The notes beneath the pieces are model-generated. The model was given only the letters and a program-made list of their open reading frames with translations, was not told where the DNA came from and searched no databases. A stretch of 64,000 nt of DNA from Ancylomarina sp048268005 (GTDB lineage: Bacteria; Bacteroidota; Bacteroidia; Bacteroidales; Marinifilaceae). Of this stretch, positions 1 through 8,826 are shown one piece after another (the stretch's first letter is position 1; every line of letters starts with the position of its first letter). Made by a program: the position numbers and the translations under genes. The stretch lies in the NCBI GenBank assembly GCA_048268005.1, contig JBLWWJ010000003.1:405851-469850 (forward strand), written 5' to 3'.

Positions 1-135
1 TGATTATAAAAAACATGTGTTTAGTAAAGCTTAAAAATAAAGCTGAAAATTGAATTTTAAGCTATAATTTGTAAAGTATTTATGGTCAAGATCAAAATAT
101 AATAGATAAACAGATCAAACAAGCTGGTAGAATCA

Positions 136-726
136 CTAATGCTTAATAAAAAGAGAATCCGGAAGAGGAGTGATACCTAGCTCCACTCTAGCCTTATTCG
201 TTTTTTCTTTATCCTCCATATGAGGCATACCAAATTGAGAGCCATACAAAACACGTTTGGAGTTTTTGGCCCAATAATATTTATCCAATATGGTTAATAA
301 AGCTCCTTCCTTTAATTCGCCTTTCTTCACTAAATCTGCGAAGAAATGAAGATGTTCTTTATTTTTAACAAGCATGTGGGGATTATGCAACATCACTGCA
401 AAAAAAGCAGATTGCACACACTCTCTACTATAATTCTCTTTACCAAGTAACTTTTCACTTGGCATACCATGTGTTTTAACAAACTCAAAAATCCGATCGT
501 AATTCGACGAATCAACGCACTGTATCAAACGCATTTTATTTTCAAAGGCTTTTGAAGTTCTTATCCCCTGATCAAGGCCATAAATCTGTGCAAGCTCGAA
601 TGCCAAACTATCTTGCAAATTTATATTCTTAGGACTAGGATCTTTTGTTTGTGCCGTCGTACACATATGAAAGCCTAAGCTTGATATCACAATCATTATG
701 AGTATTACACTCCATTTATTATTCAT
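136..726 (-). CDS. Secreted hypothetical protein
   Basis: A protein of about 196 residues whose family I do not recognise. The N-terminus (MNNKWSVILIMIVISSLGF) is a positively charged start followed by a hydrophobic segment, which fits a signal peptide; the Cys at FHMC lacks a proper lipobox. The rest is soluble, rich in charged residues and probably helical. I prefer the ATG at 726, directly before the signal peptide; an in-frame ATG at 738 adds only four residues. The start overlaps the end of the M28 peptidase gene by a few bases, so the two are probably translated from one mRNA, peptidase first. Function unknown. Confidence 0.6.
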   Translation of the reverse strand: MNNKWSVILIMIVISSLGFHMCTTAQTKDPSPKNINLQDSLAFELAQIYGLDQGIRTSKAFENKMRLIQCVDSSNYDRIFEFVKTHGMPSEKLLGKENYSRECVQSAFFAVMLHNPHMLVKNKEHLHFFADLVKKGELKEGALLTILDKYYWAKNSKRVLYGSQFGMPHMEDKEKTNKARVELGITPLPDSLFIKH

Positions 727-2215
727 AAAATCCGTCATTTAAATTCGCCAACTCCCATACCGACATTAACATTAATTTGGTAACATTCTCAATGGTTTCG
801 TAGTTCAGTTTGTCTTTAGTATCGGTAAACTGGTGTAGATCTTTGTGGATACCATTATTAATTAAAACTGCGGGTATACCTTGCTTCAGAAAATTTACTT
901 GATCGGAAGACTTGCTAAAAAACCGTTTGGCATCGGGGTAATTGTCTAGAAATTCTAACTGTACAAAATGATGAACATGATTAATACTGTCCATCAAATG
1001 TTTGATGGGATTGGTTAAGGAATCAGGTCCTAAAGCATATATATAATTAGGAATACTATCATGATACTTATCCTGACGCCCAATCATATCCATGTTGATA
1101 TTAGCTTTTAGTTTTTCGAGAGGTAGTATAGGGTTTTCTATATAGTGATTAGACCCCAACATACGTGACTCTTCCATACCGAAGGCAACAAACAAAATGC
1201 TTCGTTTGGGACGAATACCTTCTTTTTGTGCAGCCGCCAAAACTCTGGCTATTTCGAGCATGGCACTTACACCAGAAGCATTATCGTTAGCTCCGGGGTA
1301 CGTGCCATATTCATTTTTTCCCAAGTGATCGTAATGTGCCGATACAATAATATGTTCTTCATTGGTATCAGTGCCTTGTATATAACCCACTATATTCCCA
1401 GAATTAATATATTGTTTTTCTCTATGAATATTTAACGTGATTTCTTGGGGTAAATTGTAGTGAATAGAGTCTTTAATATGAGGGTATTTCGTTCTGTATC
1501 TGCTTAGTTTCGATTGCTTAATACCCAAAAGTTTTGCCCCTGCCTTTGGAGACAGGTAAATTTTAGTAAATGTTTTTGTTTCAGGCTCCTTAGTGTAGTA
1601 TGAAAGTACCTCCAACATATATAAAGTTATTTTTTGATTTGCTCTCGTTTTTTCAAATCGTTCTTGGTTAGGTTCGATTATTATGATACTGGTAGCTCCT
1701 TTATGTTGGGCAGTATTGAAGAAATTCCTATTTTGATTAAATGCAAGTATTGATTTCCCTTGCAAATCATTCCATTTCAATAAAGAATCTAGGCTATTAG
1801 GAGGATTCCCAGCAAATAAAATGCGGGTGTTTAGAGGCTGTCTAGTATTATTAAAATCTTCTTGATAATCCCAAAGACTGTGAATAAAATCTTTTCCAAT
1901 TCTCAATTTCTGTTCTCCATATTTAATATAGGAGGAATCGGAGTATTTTTGGTATTTAAAGAAGGTAAAATCTTGAATGTAATCGTTATTATTAATCGAA
2001 TCTAAGCCTATAGTACTGTAATAATTTGAGAAATAACTCAATAATTTATCATTAGCACTTATATGTCTCCCCTCAAAATATTCGCTTGTTAATGTGTCAA
2101 CAATACCAATGATATTATCTTTTGATATCTCATTAAAATCAGGCTGATTGCTTTGTGCCTGACAGTAACTATAGCCAATTATAAAAGTAAGAAGTGAGAT
2201 TGAAATGTATTTCAT
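719..2215 (-). CDS. M28 family zinc aminopeptidase, secreted
   Basis: A 498-residue exported peptidase of family M28. It begins with a signal peptide (MKYISISLLTFIIGYSYC). The di-zinc site is visible in order: HYDHLG near residue 294 (His ligand), GANDNASG near 310 (bridging Asp), GMEES near 345 (catalytic and metal-binding Glu), NMDMIGR near 376 (Asp ligand) and GIHKDLHQFTDT near 458 (His ligand). The roughly 280 residues before the catalytic domain probably hold a PA-like insert, as is common in Bacteroidota M28 enzymes. Family knowledge suggests release of N-terminal amino acids from peptides in the periplasm or outside the cell. It is first in a two-gene operon with the small secreted protein downstream. 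Confidence 0.9.
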   Translation of the reverse strand: MKYISISLLTFIIGYSYCQAQSNQPDFNEISKDNIIGIVDTLTSEYFEGRHISANDKLLSYFSNYYSTIGLDSINNNDYIQDFTFFKYQKYSDSSYIKYGEQKLRIGKDFIHSLWDYQEDFNNTRQPLNTRILFAGNPPNSLDSLLKWNDLQGKSILAFNQNRNFFNTAQHKGATSIIIIEPNQERFEKTRANQKITLYMLEVLSYYTKEPETKTFTKIYLSPKAGAKLLGIKQSKLSRYRTKYPHIKDSIHYNLPQEITLNIHREKQYINSGNIVGYIQGTDTNEEHIIVSAHYDHLGKNEYGTYPGANDNASGVSAMLEIARVLAAAQKEGIRPKRSILFVAFGMEESRMLGSNHYIENPILPLEKLKANINMDMIGRQDKYHDSIPNYIYALGPDSLTNPIKHLMDSINHVHHFVQLEFLDNYPDAKRFFSKSSDQVNFLKQGIPAVLINNGIHKDLHQFTDTKDKLNYETIENVTKLMLMSVWELANLNDGFYE

Positions 2216-2598
2216 AAAAAAAGTTTAAGTTCGACGTGAAAAAAATCTGGGTTTGCCTAAACAGAATAATTCATTATTTATTAACAAATAACTTGCGAAT
2301 TACAAACATATAAATATTTATATGCCACAGAGAATAAATGCTAGGTGTAAAAGCATTTATAATCTCCACATCTATTATTTATATCGTAAAAAAGAAAATT
2401 GCCAGAAATACACACACACAGCTTAATAAAAAACGATACTCCACGTAAAACAAACAAGACAATAGTAAAATATATATCACCCCTCAATTTTAATTTATAT
2501 TAAATACAAACCGCACCTTACGATAATGTTTTTAAATAATGTTGATAAATATCATATTTAATTAACCTGAATTGCTTCGAGAAACCTTAAGCCATAAA
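2216..2598. other. AT-rich intergenic region
   Basis: This region lies between the M28 gene and the TPR gene terminator, both on the minus strand. I see no plausible ORF or RNA gene. It holds a short CA-dinucleotide run near 2409-2420 and a CAAACATA (TATGTTTG on the minus strand) at 2303-2310, a possible -7 box for the M28 operon, but no convincing -33 partner. Confidence 0.4.
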
Positions 2599-2632
2599 AA
2601 AACGGACTAAGCGTAGATCTTAGTCCGTTTTA
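2599..2632 (-). terminator. Rho-independent terminator of the TPR gene
   Basis: An inverted repeat, ACGGACTAAG and CTTAGTCCGT around a seven-base loop, has an A-run on its left side that reads as a U-run on the minus strand. It follows the TPR gene stop by about 40 bases. Confidence 0.8.
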
Positions 2633-2670
2633 ATAAATTCAACGTTGAATGTTTTAATTTCAAAGCGTAT

Positions 2671-3942
2671 TTACTGCTCCATAAAAATATCTTCTTTAAG
2701 CTTATCAATTCTCGATTTTGAAAAGTCACGAATAGAAGCCGTCAATAAATCAAGGCCTTTCTTCTCATCAATACCATCAAACACTTGCTGGTAATATTTT
2801 AGAGCTTCTTTCTTGTTATTCAGAGCATCGTATTGTTCCGCTATTAAGTAGAGGTAGAATTTCTTTTTAGGATTGAGTTTATGGGCTGTTAAATAATTAT
2901 CCAAAGCTTCCTGATGCTGGTTTTTATCTGCGTAAATAACGCCCCTCTCCTTATGAATAATCGAAAGAATAGAAGAGTCCGGCTGCATCAAATTTAATGA
3001 TTCATCAAACAATTCCAAGCCTTTGTCTGGATTAAGCAGGTGCGTCTCTGCCATGGCCAAATAAAAGACAACCTTCACATCGGTACTATCTACCTGATAG
3101 GATTTTTTTAAAAGTTTTTGAGCCCTATCCGATTTCTTAAACTTTTGAAAAAGAATGCCAGCATTACGCATGGTATTTAAAGTCGAATCTCCCAAACTTA
3201 GGGCTTTACTATAGTGTTTAAGGGCTTCAATTTCTTTATCCAGTCTTATATAGGCCGATGCAGCAATTTGAATAAAACGAATATTGGTTGAATCTTTCTC
3301 TAAGACCATTTCGCACACATCCAGGGCCGCATCAGGATCAATTTTTAAATAAACCCGAGCTAACTTACTACTGGTTTCGTAATCTAAAGGATTCAGATCC
3401 ATTGCCTTTTCATAGAACTCTATTGCATTCTCGTACTCCCCCAATTGCTTAAAATTGTCTCCTAAATGTATCCAATAAAATATTTGAGATGGGTCGTTAT
3501 TTATTCCACGATGAAGCAGGTTAATGGCCGCCACACGCTCCTTAGAGAACTCATGAATTAAAACACGTTGCTCAAACGTCCTGAAATCAGGCCTCTGTTC
3601 TTTAAGCAAGACATCTAATTCAGTTTTAGCCTGAAGATACATGCCCTGAGAAAAATAGAGGTTTGCCAATTCACTTCTAATCTCAAATTTGTTATCACAC
3701 GATTTAAAAGCAGCTTTCAAAACCTCTATGGCTTCAGCATTTTTACCTTGTTCCAATAAGGCATACTGTTTCCAGTAATAGGCTTGATAATTACTTTTAT
3801 TGGCTCGGATTTTTAAGTTCGAGGTCGTGATTAGTTTATTCCAATCTTTTTTTTGCCAAAGCTGAAGCAATTCAGTATTCTGAGCACGTAATGTGACTTG
3901 AAGGCAAAATAGGATGATTAATAAGTTTAGGATCTTCTTCAT
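2671..3942 (-). CDS. Secreted TPR-repeat protein
   Basis: A 423-residue protein with an N-terminal signal peptide (MKKILNLLIILFCLQVTLRAQ) followed by an almost continuous array of tetratricopeptide repeats. Clear units include YWIHLGDNFKQLGEYENAIE, FYEKAMDLNPLDYETSSKLA and ALDNYLTAHKLNPKKKFYLY. TPR arrays form superhelical protein-binding scaffolds; in Bacteroidota such exported proteins often support outer-membrane or secretion complexes, but nothing here identifies the partner. The gene stands alone with its own terminator. Start chosen at the ATG preceding the signal peptide. Confidence 0.85.
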   Translation of the reverse strand: MKKILNLLIILFCLQVTLRAQNTELLQLWQKKDWNKLITTSNLKIRANKSNYQAYYWKQYALLEQGKNAEAIEVLKAAFKSCDNKFEIRSELANLYFSQGMYLQAKTELDVLLKEQRPDFRTFEQRVLIHEFSKERVAAINLLHRGINNDPSQIFYWIHLGDNFKQLGEYENAIEFYEKAMDLNPLDYETSSKLARVYLKIDPDAALDVCEMVLEKDSTNIRFIQIAASAYIRLDKEIEALKHYSKALSLGDSTLNTMRNAGILFQKFKKSDRAQKLLKKSYQVDSTDVKVVFYLAMAETHLLNPDKGLELFDESLNLMQPDSSILSIIHKERGVIYADKNQHQEALDNYLTAHKLNPKKKFYLYLIAEQYDALNNKKEALKYYQQVFDGIDEKKGLDLLTASIRDFSKSRIDKLKEDIFMEQ

Positions 3943-4094
3943 GATAATTAATTGGGCTATTAGTATTGGGTTAACAAAATCAAATCTACTATTTTTGTAG
4001 TAGATTGTGGTTTCCTGATAACATTTTTTAACATAGTTTCCCCTTAATAAAATCCCACAGGTTTATTAATGAGATGTAAATAAACCTGTCAGGA

Positions 4095-4131
4095 TAAAAA
4101 AAAGCACCATCCGAATAAACGAACAGTGCTT
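4095..4131 (-). terminator. Terminator of the Crp/Fnr-type gene
   Basis: On the minus strand AAGCAC and GTGCTT form a stem with additional TTCG/TCGG pairing inside, followed by a run of eight or more U. It lies about 55 bases after the regulator's stop. Confidence 0.7.
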
Positions 4132-4144
4132 AGGTATATCCTAA

Positions 4145-4167
4145 TCAGATTGAGCTATTCAATCTGA
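4145..4167. other. Perfect 9-bp hairpin downstream of the regulator
   Basis: TCAGATTGA and TCAATCTGA flank a five-base loop between the regulator's stop codon and its terminator. There is no adjacent U-run, so it is more likely an mRNA-stabilising 3' hairpin than a second terminator. Confidence 0.5.
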
Positions 4168-4183
4168 AATTTATAATCATAAA

Positions 4184-4888
4184 TTAATAAACGCCTCCTA
4201 CTTTTTTAAGTGATCGAACATCAACAATCTTAATCTTTCGTCCTTTAATCTCGATCAGCCCATCATTCTTAAACTCTGATAATAGACGAATGACCGATTC
4301 TGTCGCCGTGCCAACCATATTAGCCAGCTCTTCGCGAGTTAGCGAAATTTGAAGTGTATTATCCGGAGCAAGTCCAAAGGTCTCCATCAACTGCATTAAG
4401 ACCTCCGCTAAGCGCTCTCTAACCGATTTCTGAGCAATATCAGTAATATAACTATTGGCTTGTCCCAGCTCCTTACAAGTCATCTTAATTAACTCCATCG
4501 AGAATGCCGGATTCTCTTGTATTAATCGGGTTAATGTATCGCTGGGAATAAAACAAACCAAAGCATCCTCAATTACTTTTGACGATGTACAAGCCGGTTC
4601 ATGACTAAGAGCTGAGCGAAATCCTATAATATCGCCCGATTTAGCAAATCGGATAATTTGTTCTTTACCTTCGAGGCCTGTTTTAAATACTTTTAATACG
4701 CCAGAATAGACGAAATAACAACCACGAGCAGAATCACCCTCTGCATAAATTACATTACCTCTTTTCAACAATTCGCATTCCTCTTCCCAAAAAAGAAGAT
4801 TCATCTGATCGCTATTTAAATGTTTAAAGTTTTTTGAAAAACATTCGGCTAATTGATCACAATTTGGAAAAGCTTGATTTTGACTCAT
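4184..4888 (-). CDS. Crp/Fnr family transcriptional regulator
   Basis: A 234-residue regulator. Residues about 15-135 form a cyclic-nucleotide-binding jelly roll (the glycines in GNVIYAEGD and GCYFVYSG are typical), and the C-terminal third is a Crp-type winged helix with SLTREELANMVGTATESVIR as the recognition region, followed by a wing (GLIEIKGRKIKIVD). I see no N-terminal cysteine set for an Fe-S cluster: the only cysteines near the start are isolated (PNCDQLAECF), so oxygen sensing of the FNR type is not supported. The ATG at 4888 is preferred over an upstream TTG. Single gene; ligand and targets unknown. Confidence 0.9.
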   Translation of the reverse strand: MSQNQAFPNCDQLAECFSKNFKHLNSDQMNLLFWEEECELLKRGNVIYAEGDSARGCYFVYSGVLKVFKTGLEGKEQIIRFAKSGDIIGFRSALSHEPACTSSKVIEDALVCFIPSDTLTRLIQENPAFSMELIKMTCKELGQANSYITDIAQKSVRERLAEVLMQLMETFGLAPDNTLQISLTREELANMVGTATESVIRLLSEFKNDGLIEIKGRKIKIVDVRSLKKVGGVY

Positions 4889-5060
4889 TTTCAAAGCTAT
4901 TAAAATCTAAAGAACTAAATTTTCAACACACTCAAAAAAGCCCATTATACAAACTGATTGCGGATATGAAAGATCATTTAAGAATGGAATTTCGTTTCCT
5001 AAATGGGCAGATAAATATAGCAATTTAAGTTTGAGAAAAACAAGGACATAAACTTTACTT

Positions 5061-5097
5061 AAAAAAAAATCCCGAAAGCTCATAAAGCTCTCGGGAT
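5061..5097 (-). terminator. Terminator of pheS
   Basis: ATCCCGAAAGCT and AGCTCTCGGGAT form a strong GC-rich stem around a short loop, with a run of A on the left that is a U-run on the minus strand. It follows pheS by about 25 bases. Confidence 0.85.
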
Positions 5098-5121
5098 CTA
5101 TATTTTACGATTATGTCTAAT

Positions 5122-6147
5122 CTAAAATCCTGCTGCAGTAAATTGCTCAAGGAAACGAATATCGTTTTCAAAGAACAAACGAAGGTCCTTAATACCATAT
5201 TTCAGCATGGTAATACGTTCAATCCCCATACCTAAAGCAAAACCTGTATATTTTTTACTGTCAATATTGTTAAGATCAAGGACATTTGGGTCAACCATAC
5301 CGCAACCCAAAATCTCTAACCAGCCAGTACCTTTACATACATTACAACCATCACCGCCACAAAGTGAACACGTTACATCAACCTCAGCTGATGGTTCTGT
5401 AAATGGGAAATATGAAGGACGTAGACGAATTTCAGTTTTCTCACCAAAGAATTCTTTAGCGAAATAGCTAAGTGTTTGCTTCAAATCGGCAAAAGAAACA
5501 TTCTCATCGATATATAAACACTCAATTTGGTGGAAAATACAATGTGCTCTTGCAGAAATAGCTTCATTACGAAATACTCGACCTGGAGTCAAACAACGAA
5601 TTGGCAATTCCATTTCTGCCATATCATGAGCCTGTACCGATGATGTATGCGTACGCAATAGGATATCTGGATTCTTCTCAATAAAGAAAGTATCCTGCAT
5701 ATCACGTGCCGGGTGCTCCTCTGGGAAGTTCAAGGCCGAGAAGTTATGCCAATCATCCTCAATTTCTGGTCCTTCAGAAATAGTAAACCCTAAACGAGCA
5801 AAAATGTCGATAATTTCATTCTTAACTAATGACAATGGGTGGCGAGAACCTAATTTTACAGAATCCGCAGGAAGACTTAAGTCCAAACCAGACTTATCAA
5901 AATCAGAATTCGTAAAACTATCTTTCAGTTCATTTACTTTATCAAGTGCAGTGGTTTTCAACTGATTTAAAAGTTGTCCCACAGCCTTTTTTTCTTCATT
6001 TGGCACATTCTTAAAATCGCCAAAAAGAGCAGCAATTGTCCCTTTTTTACTTAGATGTTTAATTCTGAATTGCTCTACCTCGTCGAGATTAGTCGCTGTA
6101 AAAGCTCTTAATTCCTCTAATAATTCATTTATCTTACCTACCATCAT
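5122..6147 (-). CDS. pheS: Phenylalanine--tRNA ligase alpha subunit
   Basis: A 341-residue class II aminoacyl-tRNA synthetase subunit that, with PheT, attaches phenylalanine to tRNA-Phe in the cytoplasm. The N-terminal ~90 residues are the helical tRNA-binding coiled coil. The catalytic core has HPARDMQDTFF, LRTHTSSVQ, motif 2 GRVFRNEAISARAHCIFHQ and motif 3 GLGMGIERITMLKYGI. A cysteine-rich insert CSLCGGDGCNVCKGTG precedes motif 3 and probably binds zinc or is a structural loop. pheT is not in the window, so the subunits are encoded apart. Two adjacent ATG codons (6147 and 6144) are both possible starts. Followed by a strong terminator. Confidence 0.97.
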   Translation of the reverse strand: MMVGKINELLEELRAFTATNLDEVEQFRIKHLSKKGTIAALFGDFKNVPNEEKKAVGQLLNQLKTTALDKVNELKDSFTNSDFDKSGLDLSLPADSVKLGSRHPLSLVKNEIIDIFARLGFTISEGPEIEDDWHNFSALNFPEEHPARDMQDTFFIEKNPDILLRTHTSSVQAHDMAEMELPIRCLTPGRVFRNEAISARAHCIFHQIECLYIDENVSFADLKQTLSYFAKEFFGEKTEIRLRPSYFPFTEPSAEVDVTCSLCGGDGCNVCKGTGWLEILGCGMVDPNVLDLNNIDSKKYTGFALGMGIERITMLKYGIKDLRLFFENDIRFLEQFTAAGF

Positions 6148-6325
6148 TGTATTGTTTAGTCAACTAAATAGGGCGGCGAAGTTACAAAAGATTGTTGAAT
6201 ATTAATACAGTGCAATTAGAAGTCTCTACGCATAGAGTTCGAAAAATAACTGATCTGATAATTTCAATCACGACCAATGCATTTATCAGATAAATTTTCA
6301 AGGATTTTATAAAACTCTTAAAACC

Positions 6326-7165
6326 TTAATATTTTAAGATTCGGACCTTCATTTTCACATCTTCATAAGGCCTATCGTGTTTATCCGTTTTTAAATTTGC
6401 AATCTTATCCATCACTTCAAAACCGGAGATGACTTCACCAAAAACAGTATAATTCTTGTCAAGATGTGGAACACCACCAAGAGTCGTTAACACCTTTTTT
6501 TGTTCATCAGTGAAGATGAGCTTCTCGTTGGAACTCTCATAATCAAAACTAATATTCGATTTAATCTTATTCGCGATCTCACTGAATTCCTTAACTTTTT
6601 TAAGTTTTTTCAATGAATCAAGTATCTGTCTCTTTTTAGGTGTAAGATACCGCTTAACGATTCGTTTTCTTAAAGGAATATTCACAGCTTTTTCCATCGC
6701 CGTTAATTCCTCAATCGTGTAGACTCTACCGTGTGCAATATAAAATTGAGAAATGTCTGATTCTTTAAAAACATTGACCTTGTCGGGCTGACGAGCGGCG
6801 GCCAAAGCTCCCTTTTTATGGAAATAGTGCGGGCGAAATTCAGATTCAATCGTTCTGTTGGAACTACCATAACCAATCTGTCTGCCAGGAGATGCGTTTC
6901 TCGAGTCCTGAGAACCTCCCTGCAACACAAATCCCTTTATCACCCTATAAAATAGAGTTCCATCGAAATGTTTATTTTCGATTAGCTGCAAAAAGTTCTT
7001 ACGATGCTTAGGTGTATCCTTATAGAGCATCAACTTTATATTACCCAAATTGGTTTCAATCAATACGATTGAATTGGTAAGCTTATCCTGAGCCATTAAT
7101 TCTCCTTTGCTACATAAAATGAGCAACAGAAAAGCAAACGATAATATCTTTTTAATCTGATTCAT
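6326..7165 (-). CDS. Cyclophilin-type peptidyl-prolyl isomerase, exported
   Basis: A protein of about 279 residues that isomerises Xaa-Pro bonds, presumably in the periplasm. A signal peptide (MNQIKKILSFAFLLLILCS) supports the ATG at 7165 rather than the upstream TTG. Cyclophilin signatures are present: FDGTLFYRVIKGFVLQGG, KKGALAAARQPD and SQFYIAHG. The fold is interrupted by about 80 charged residues between FYIAHG and the final block GGVPHLDKNYTVFGEV, an insertion shared with the neighbouring paralogue. It lies downstream of that paralogue but a terminator separates them, so it probably has its own promoter. Confidence 0.9.
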   Translation of the reverse strand: MNQIKKILSFAFLLLILCSKGELMAQDKLTNSIVLIETNLGNIKLMLYKDTPKHRKNFLQLIENKHFDGTLFYRVIKGFVLQGGSQDSRNASPGRQIGYGSSNRTIESEFRPHYFHKKGALAAARQPDKVNVFKESDISQFYIAHGRVYTIEELTAMEKAVNIPLRKRIVKRYLTPKKRQILDSLKKLKKVKEFSEIANKIKSNISFDYESSNEKLIFTDEQKKVLTTLGGVPHLDKNYTVFGEVISGFEVMDKIANLKTDKHDRPYEDVKMKVRILKY

Positions 7166-7193
7166 GGCGAAAATTAACTTTGTCAATCCAAAA

Positions 7194-7226
7194 AAACAAA
7201 AAAAGCTCCGAATGTTCGAAGCTTTT
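7194..7226 (-). terminator. Terminator between the two cyclophilin genes
   Basis: AAAAGCTCCGAA and TTCGAAGCTTTT pair around a three-base loop with one mismatch, with a long A-run on the left (U-run on the minus strand). It ends the transcript of the upstream cyclophilin lipoprotein gene. Confidence 0.75.
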
Positions 7227-7251
7227 TCTTAAAATATAGAATGATTTCCTT

Positions 7252-8073
7252 CTATTGAATAATCGTGATTTTCATTTTCATATCCTTTAGGGGACGGTCA
7301 TTATCATCCGTATTCTCAGCAGCAATCTTATCAATAATATCAAGTCCTTCAATCACCTCTCCAAAAACAGTATAGGCCTGATCTAAATGAGGAATACCAC
7401 CAATAGTTGAATACGCTTCCTTCATTGAATCAGTTAAAACTAAAGTCTGAGATACAGAAATTGAATCAATTTTTTGTTTCATCTCCTCCATCTTAGAGTT
7501 GAATTTATCAAACTCACCATCTTTCTGTAATTTAGTCAGCTCCTCCTTATATTGTGCTCTTTGATGCTCAAAAATTGCGTTTGTTCGTTTCTTATTGATA
7601 TTAACAACTAAAGCCTCTAAAGCTTCCGGCTCATAAACTTTTCCTTGAGCGATATAGAACTGAGATCCCGAGGATTCTCTTTTTGGATTAACCTGATCAC
7701 CTTCACGTGCCGCAGCAATCACGCCTTTTTTATGGAAAAGATTGGGATGAAATTCGGCCGGTATATCATAACCGGGTCCACCTTCACCTAACATCACACC
7801 AGGCTTCGCTCCCTTAGAATCAGGATCACCACCTTGTATCATAAAGCCATCAATGACACGATGAAAAAGAGTTCCATCGAAAAAACCACCATGAGCCAAC
7901 TTGATGAAATTATCGCGATGCCCTGGTGTTTCATCATACAGTTTGATTTTAACTGCACCGTATTCCGTATCGATCTGAACAATGCGATTTTTTTTACCAA
8001 GCTTGACAGGCGTCTTACAAGAATAAGCTCCAGCCAAAAGAATAATTAAACTAAAAGTGATGAGTTTGTTCAT
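7252..8073 (-). CDS. Cyclophilin-type peptidyl-prolyl isomerase lipoprotein
   Basis: A protein of about 273 residues paralogous to the adjacent cyclophilin. The start at 8073 gives MNKLITFSLIILLAGAYSCK, a lipoprotein signal with the lipidated Cys at the end of AYSC; the longer frame starting at 8148 would run into the upstream gene. Signatures: FDGTLFHRVIDGFMIQGG, KKGVIAAAREGDQ and SGSQFYIAQG, then an insertion rich in Lys/Glu that looks coiled-coil (about residues 150-215), then GGIPHLDQAYTVFGEVIEG. Likely a membrane-anchored periplasmic foldase. It follows the 120-aa hypothetical gene by 22 bases and is probably co-transcribed with it. Confidence 0.9.
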   Translation of the reverse strand: MNKLITFSLIILLAGAYSCKTPVKLGKKNRIVQIDTEYGAVKIKLYDETPGHRDNFIKLAHGGFFDGTLFHRVIDGFMIQGGDPDSKGAKPGVMLGEGGPGYDIPAEFHPNLFHKKGVIAAAREGDQVNPKRESSGSQFYIAQGKVYEPEALEALVVNINKKRTNAIFEHQRAQYKEELTKLQKDGEFDKFNSKMEEMKQKIDSISVSQTLVLTDSMKEAYSTIGGIPHLDQAYTVFGEVIEGLDIIDKIAAENTDDNDRPLKDMKMKITIIQ

Positions 8074-8095
8074 TGTTTCGTAATTATAGATTGAT

Positions 8096-8458
8096 TTATT
8101 GAGAAATTTGAGCATCAAGATAAGCGTTCTCTTTGAAGTATTCGACAATAGATGACTTCAAAAGTAATTCTTCTTTATCCTTTGAAAAAGGAGGTATCAT
8201 TTTATTTTTTTTGAAGATTGGCCACTTATCTTCATCATATCCTTCTATCGAATAGTAATTCCATTTCATCAATAATCGACATGTTGCAAGATTAATCAAA
8301 GCCATTTTATCATCTTTCGAATAATTTTCTTTGAAGCCTTCTTCACGTTCCTGGATGCCAATTAGCAACAATGTGCCATTTAAATCAGCATCCACATTAA
8401 AATCTTCAGAAATTTTATATAAAAGTTTATTCCAGTCACTTTCTAAATTATTGTCCAT
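8096..8458 (-). CDS. Conserved-looking hypothetical cytoplasmic protein
   Basis: A 120-residue soluble protein with no signal peptide or membrane segment. It is acidic at the start (MDNNLESDWNKLLYKISEDF), has a hydrophobic helix LNGTLLLIGIQEREEGF and a WPIF motif near the middle. I do not recognise the family. It is the first gene of a probable operon with the cyclophilin lipoprotein 22 bases downstream, which suggests expression under the same conditions but says little about function. The reading frame is clean and the start sits well against the upstream AT-rich spacer. Confidence 0.7.
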   Translation of the reverse strand: MDNNLESDWNKLLYKISEDFNVDADLNGTLLLIGIQEREEGFKENYSKDDKMALINLATCRLLMKWNYYSIEGYDEDKWPIFKKNKMIPPFSKDKEELLLKSSIVEYFKENAYLDAQISQ

Positions 8459-8550
8459 GTAATCAATTTTTTATGAGTCCTAAAAGTAGAGATTTTCACC
8501 AAAAACAAAGGGCTACGAGCATCTTTTTTTATTTTTTTTTCGAATAAGGC

Positions 8551-8581
8551 TTGCGTATAAAATAATTCCCTCCTATATTTG
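8551..8581 (+). promoter_or_regulatory. Promoter of the tRNA-Val pair
   Basis: A TTG at 8551-8553 and TATATTTG at 8574-8581 are separated by 20 bases, matching the known Bacteroidota primary sigma consensus (TTTG/TTG, about 19-21 bases, TAnnTTTG). The first tRNA starts 19 bases downstream. Confidence 0.85.
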
Positions 8582-8599
8582 CATCGCAATTAAGGGAAA

Positions 8600-8674
8600 G
8601 GGCGATTAGCTCAGTTGGTTCAGAGCACTTGGTTTACACCCAAGGGGTCATAGGTTCGAATCCTATATCGCCCA
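8600..8674 (+). tRNA. tRNA-Val (anticodon TAC), copy 1
   Basis: A full cloverleaf can be drawn: acceptor GGGCGAT with ATCGCCC, D-arm with AGCTCAGTTGG, anticodon stem CTTGG/CCAAG around loop TTTACAC giving anticodon TAC, and T-arm with the GGTTCGAATCC core. The discriminator is A and CCA is not encoded. It decodes valine GUA and related codons. Confidence 0.97.
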
Positions 8675-8703
8675 CAATTGTATAACATACACACAGTCTT
8701 CTC

Positions 8704-8778
8704 GGGCGATTAGCTCAGTTGGTTCAGAGCACTTGGTTTACACCCAAGGGGTCATAGGTTCGAATCCTATATCGCCCA
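8704..8778 (+). tRNA. tRNA-Val (anticodon TAC), copy 2
   Basis: Identical in sequence to copy 1, 104 bases downstream, with the same acceptor, anticodon TAC and T-arm. The two are presumably processed from one transcript starting at the promoter before copy 1. Confidence 0.97.
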
Positions 8779-8791
8779 CACCGAGAAATAA

Positions 8792-8826
8792 AAAGGAAAT
8801 TTTCATATGAAAATTTCCTTTTTTTA
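8792..8826 (+). terminator. Terminator of the tRNA-Val operon
   Basis: AAAGGAAATTTTC and GAAAATTTCCTTT form a near-perfect long stem with a tiny loop, followed by a T-run. It begins 14 bases after the second tRNA. Confidence 0.9.

Noticed and set aside
4834..5028. 64-codon plus-strand ORF over the start of the Crp/Fnr-type gene
   Set aside because: It is mostly antisense to the regulator, lacks a ribosome-binding site and resembles no known protein.
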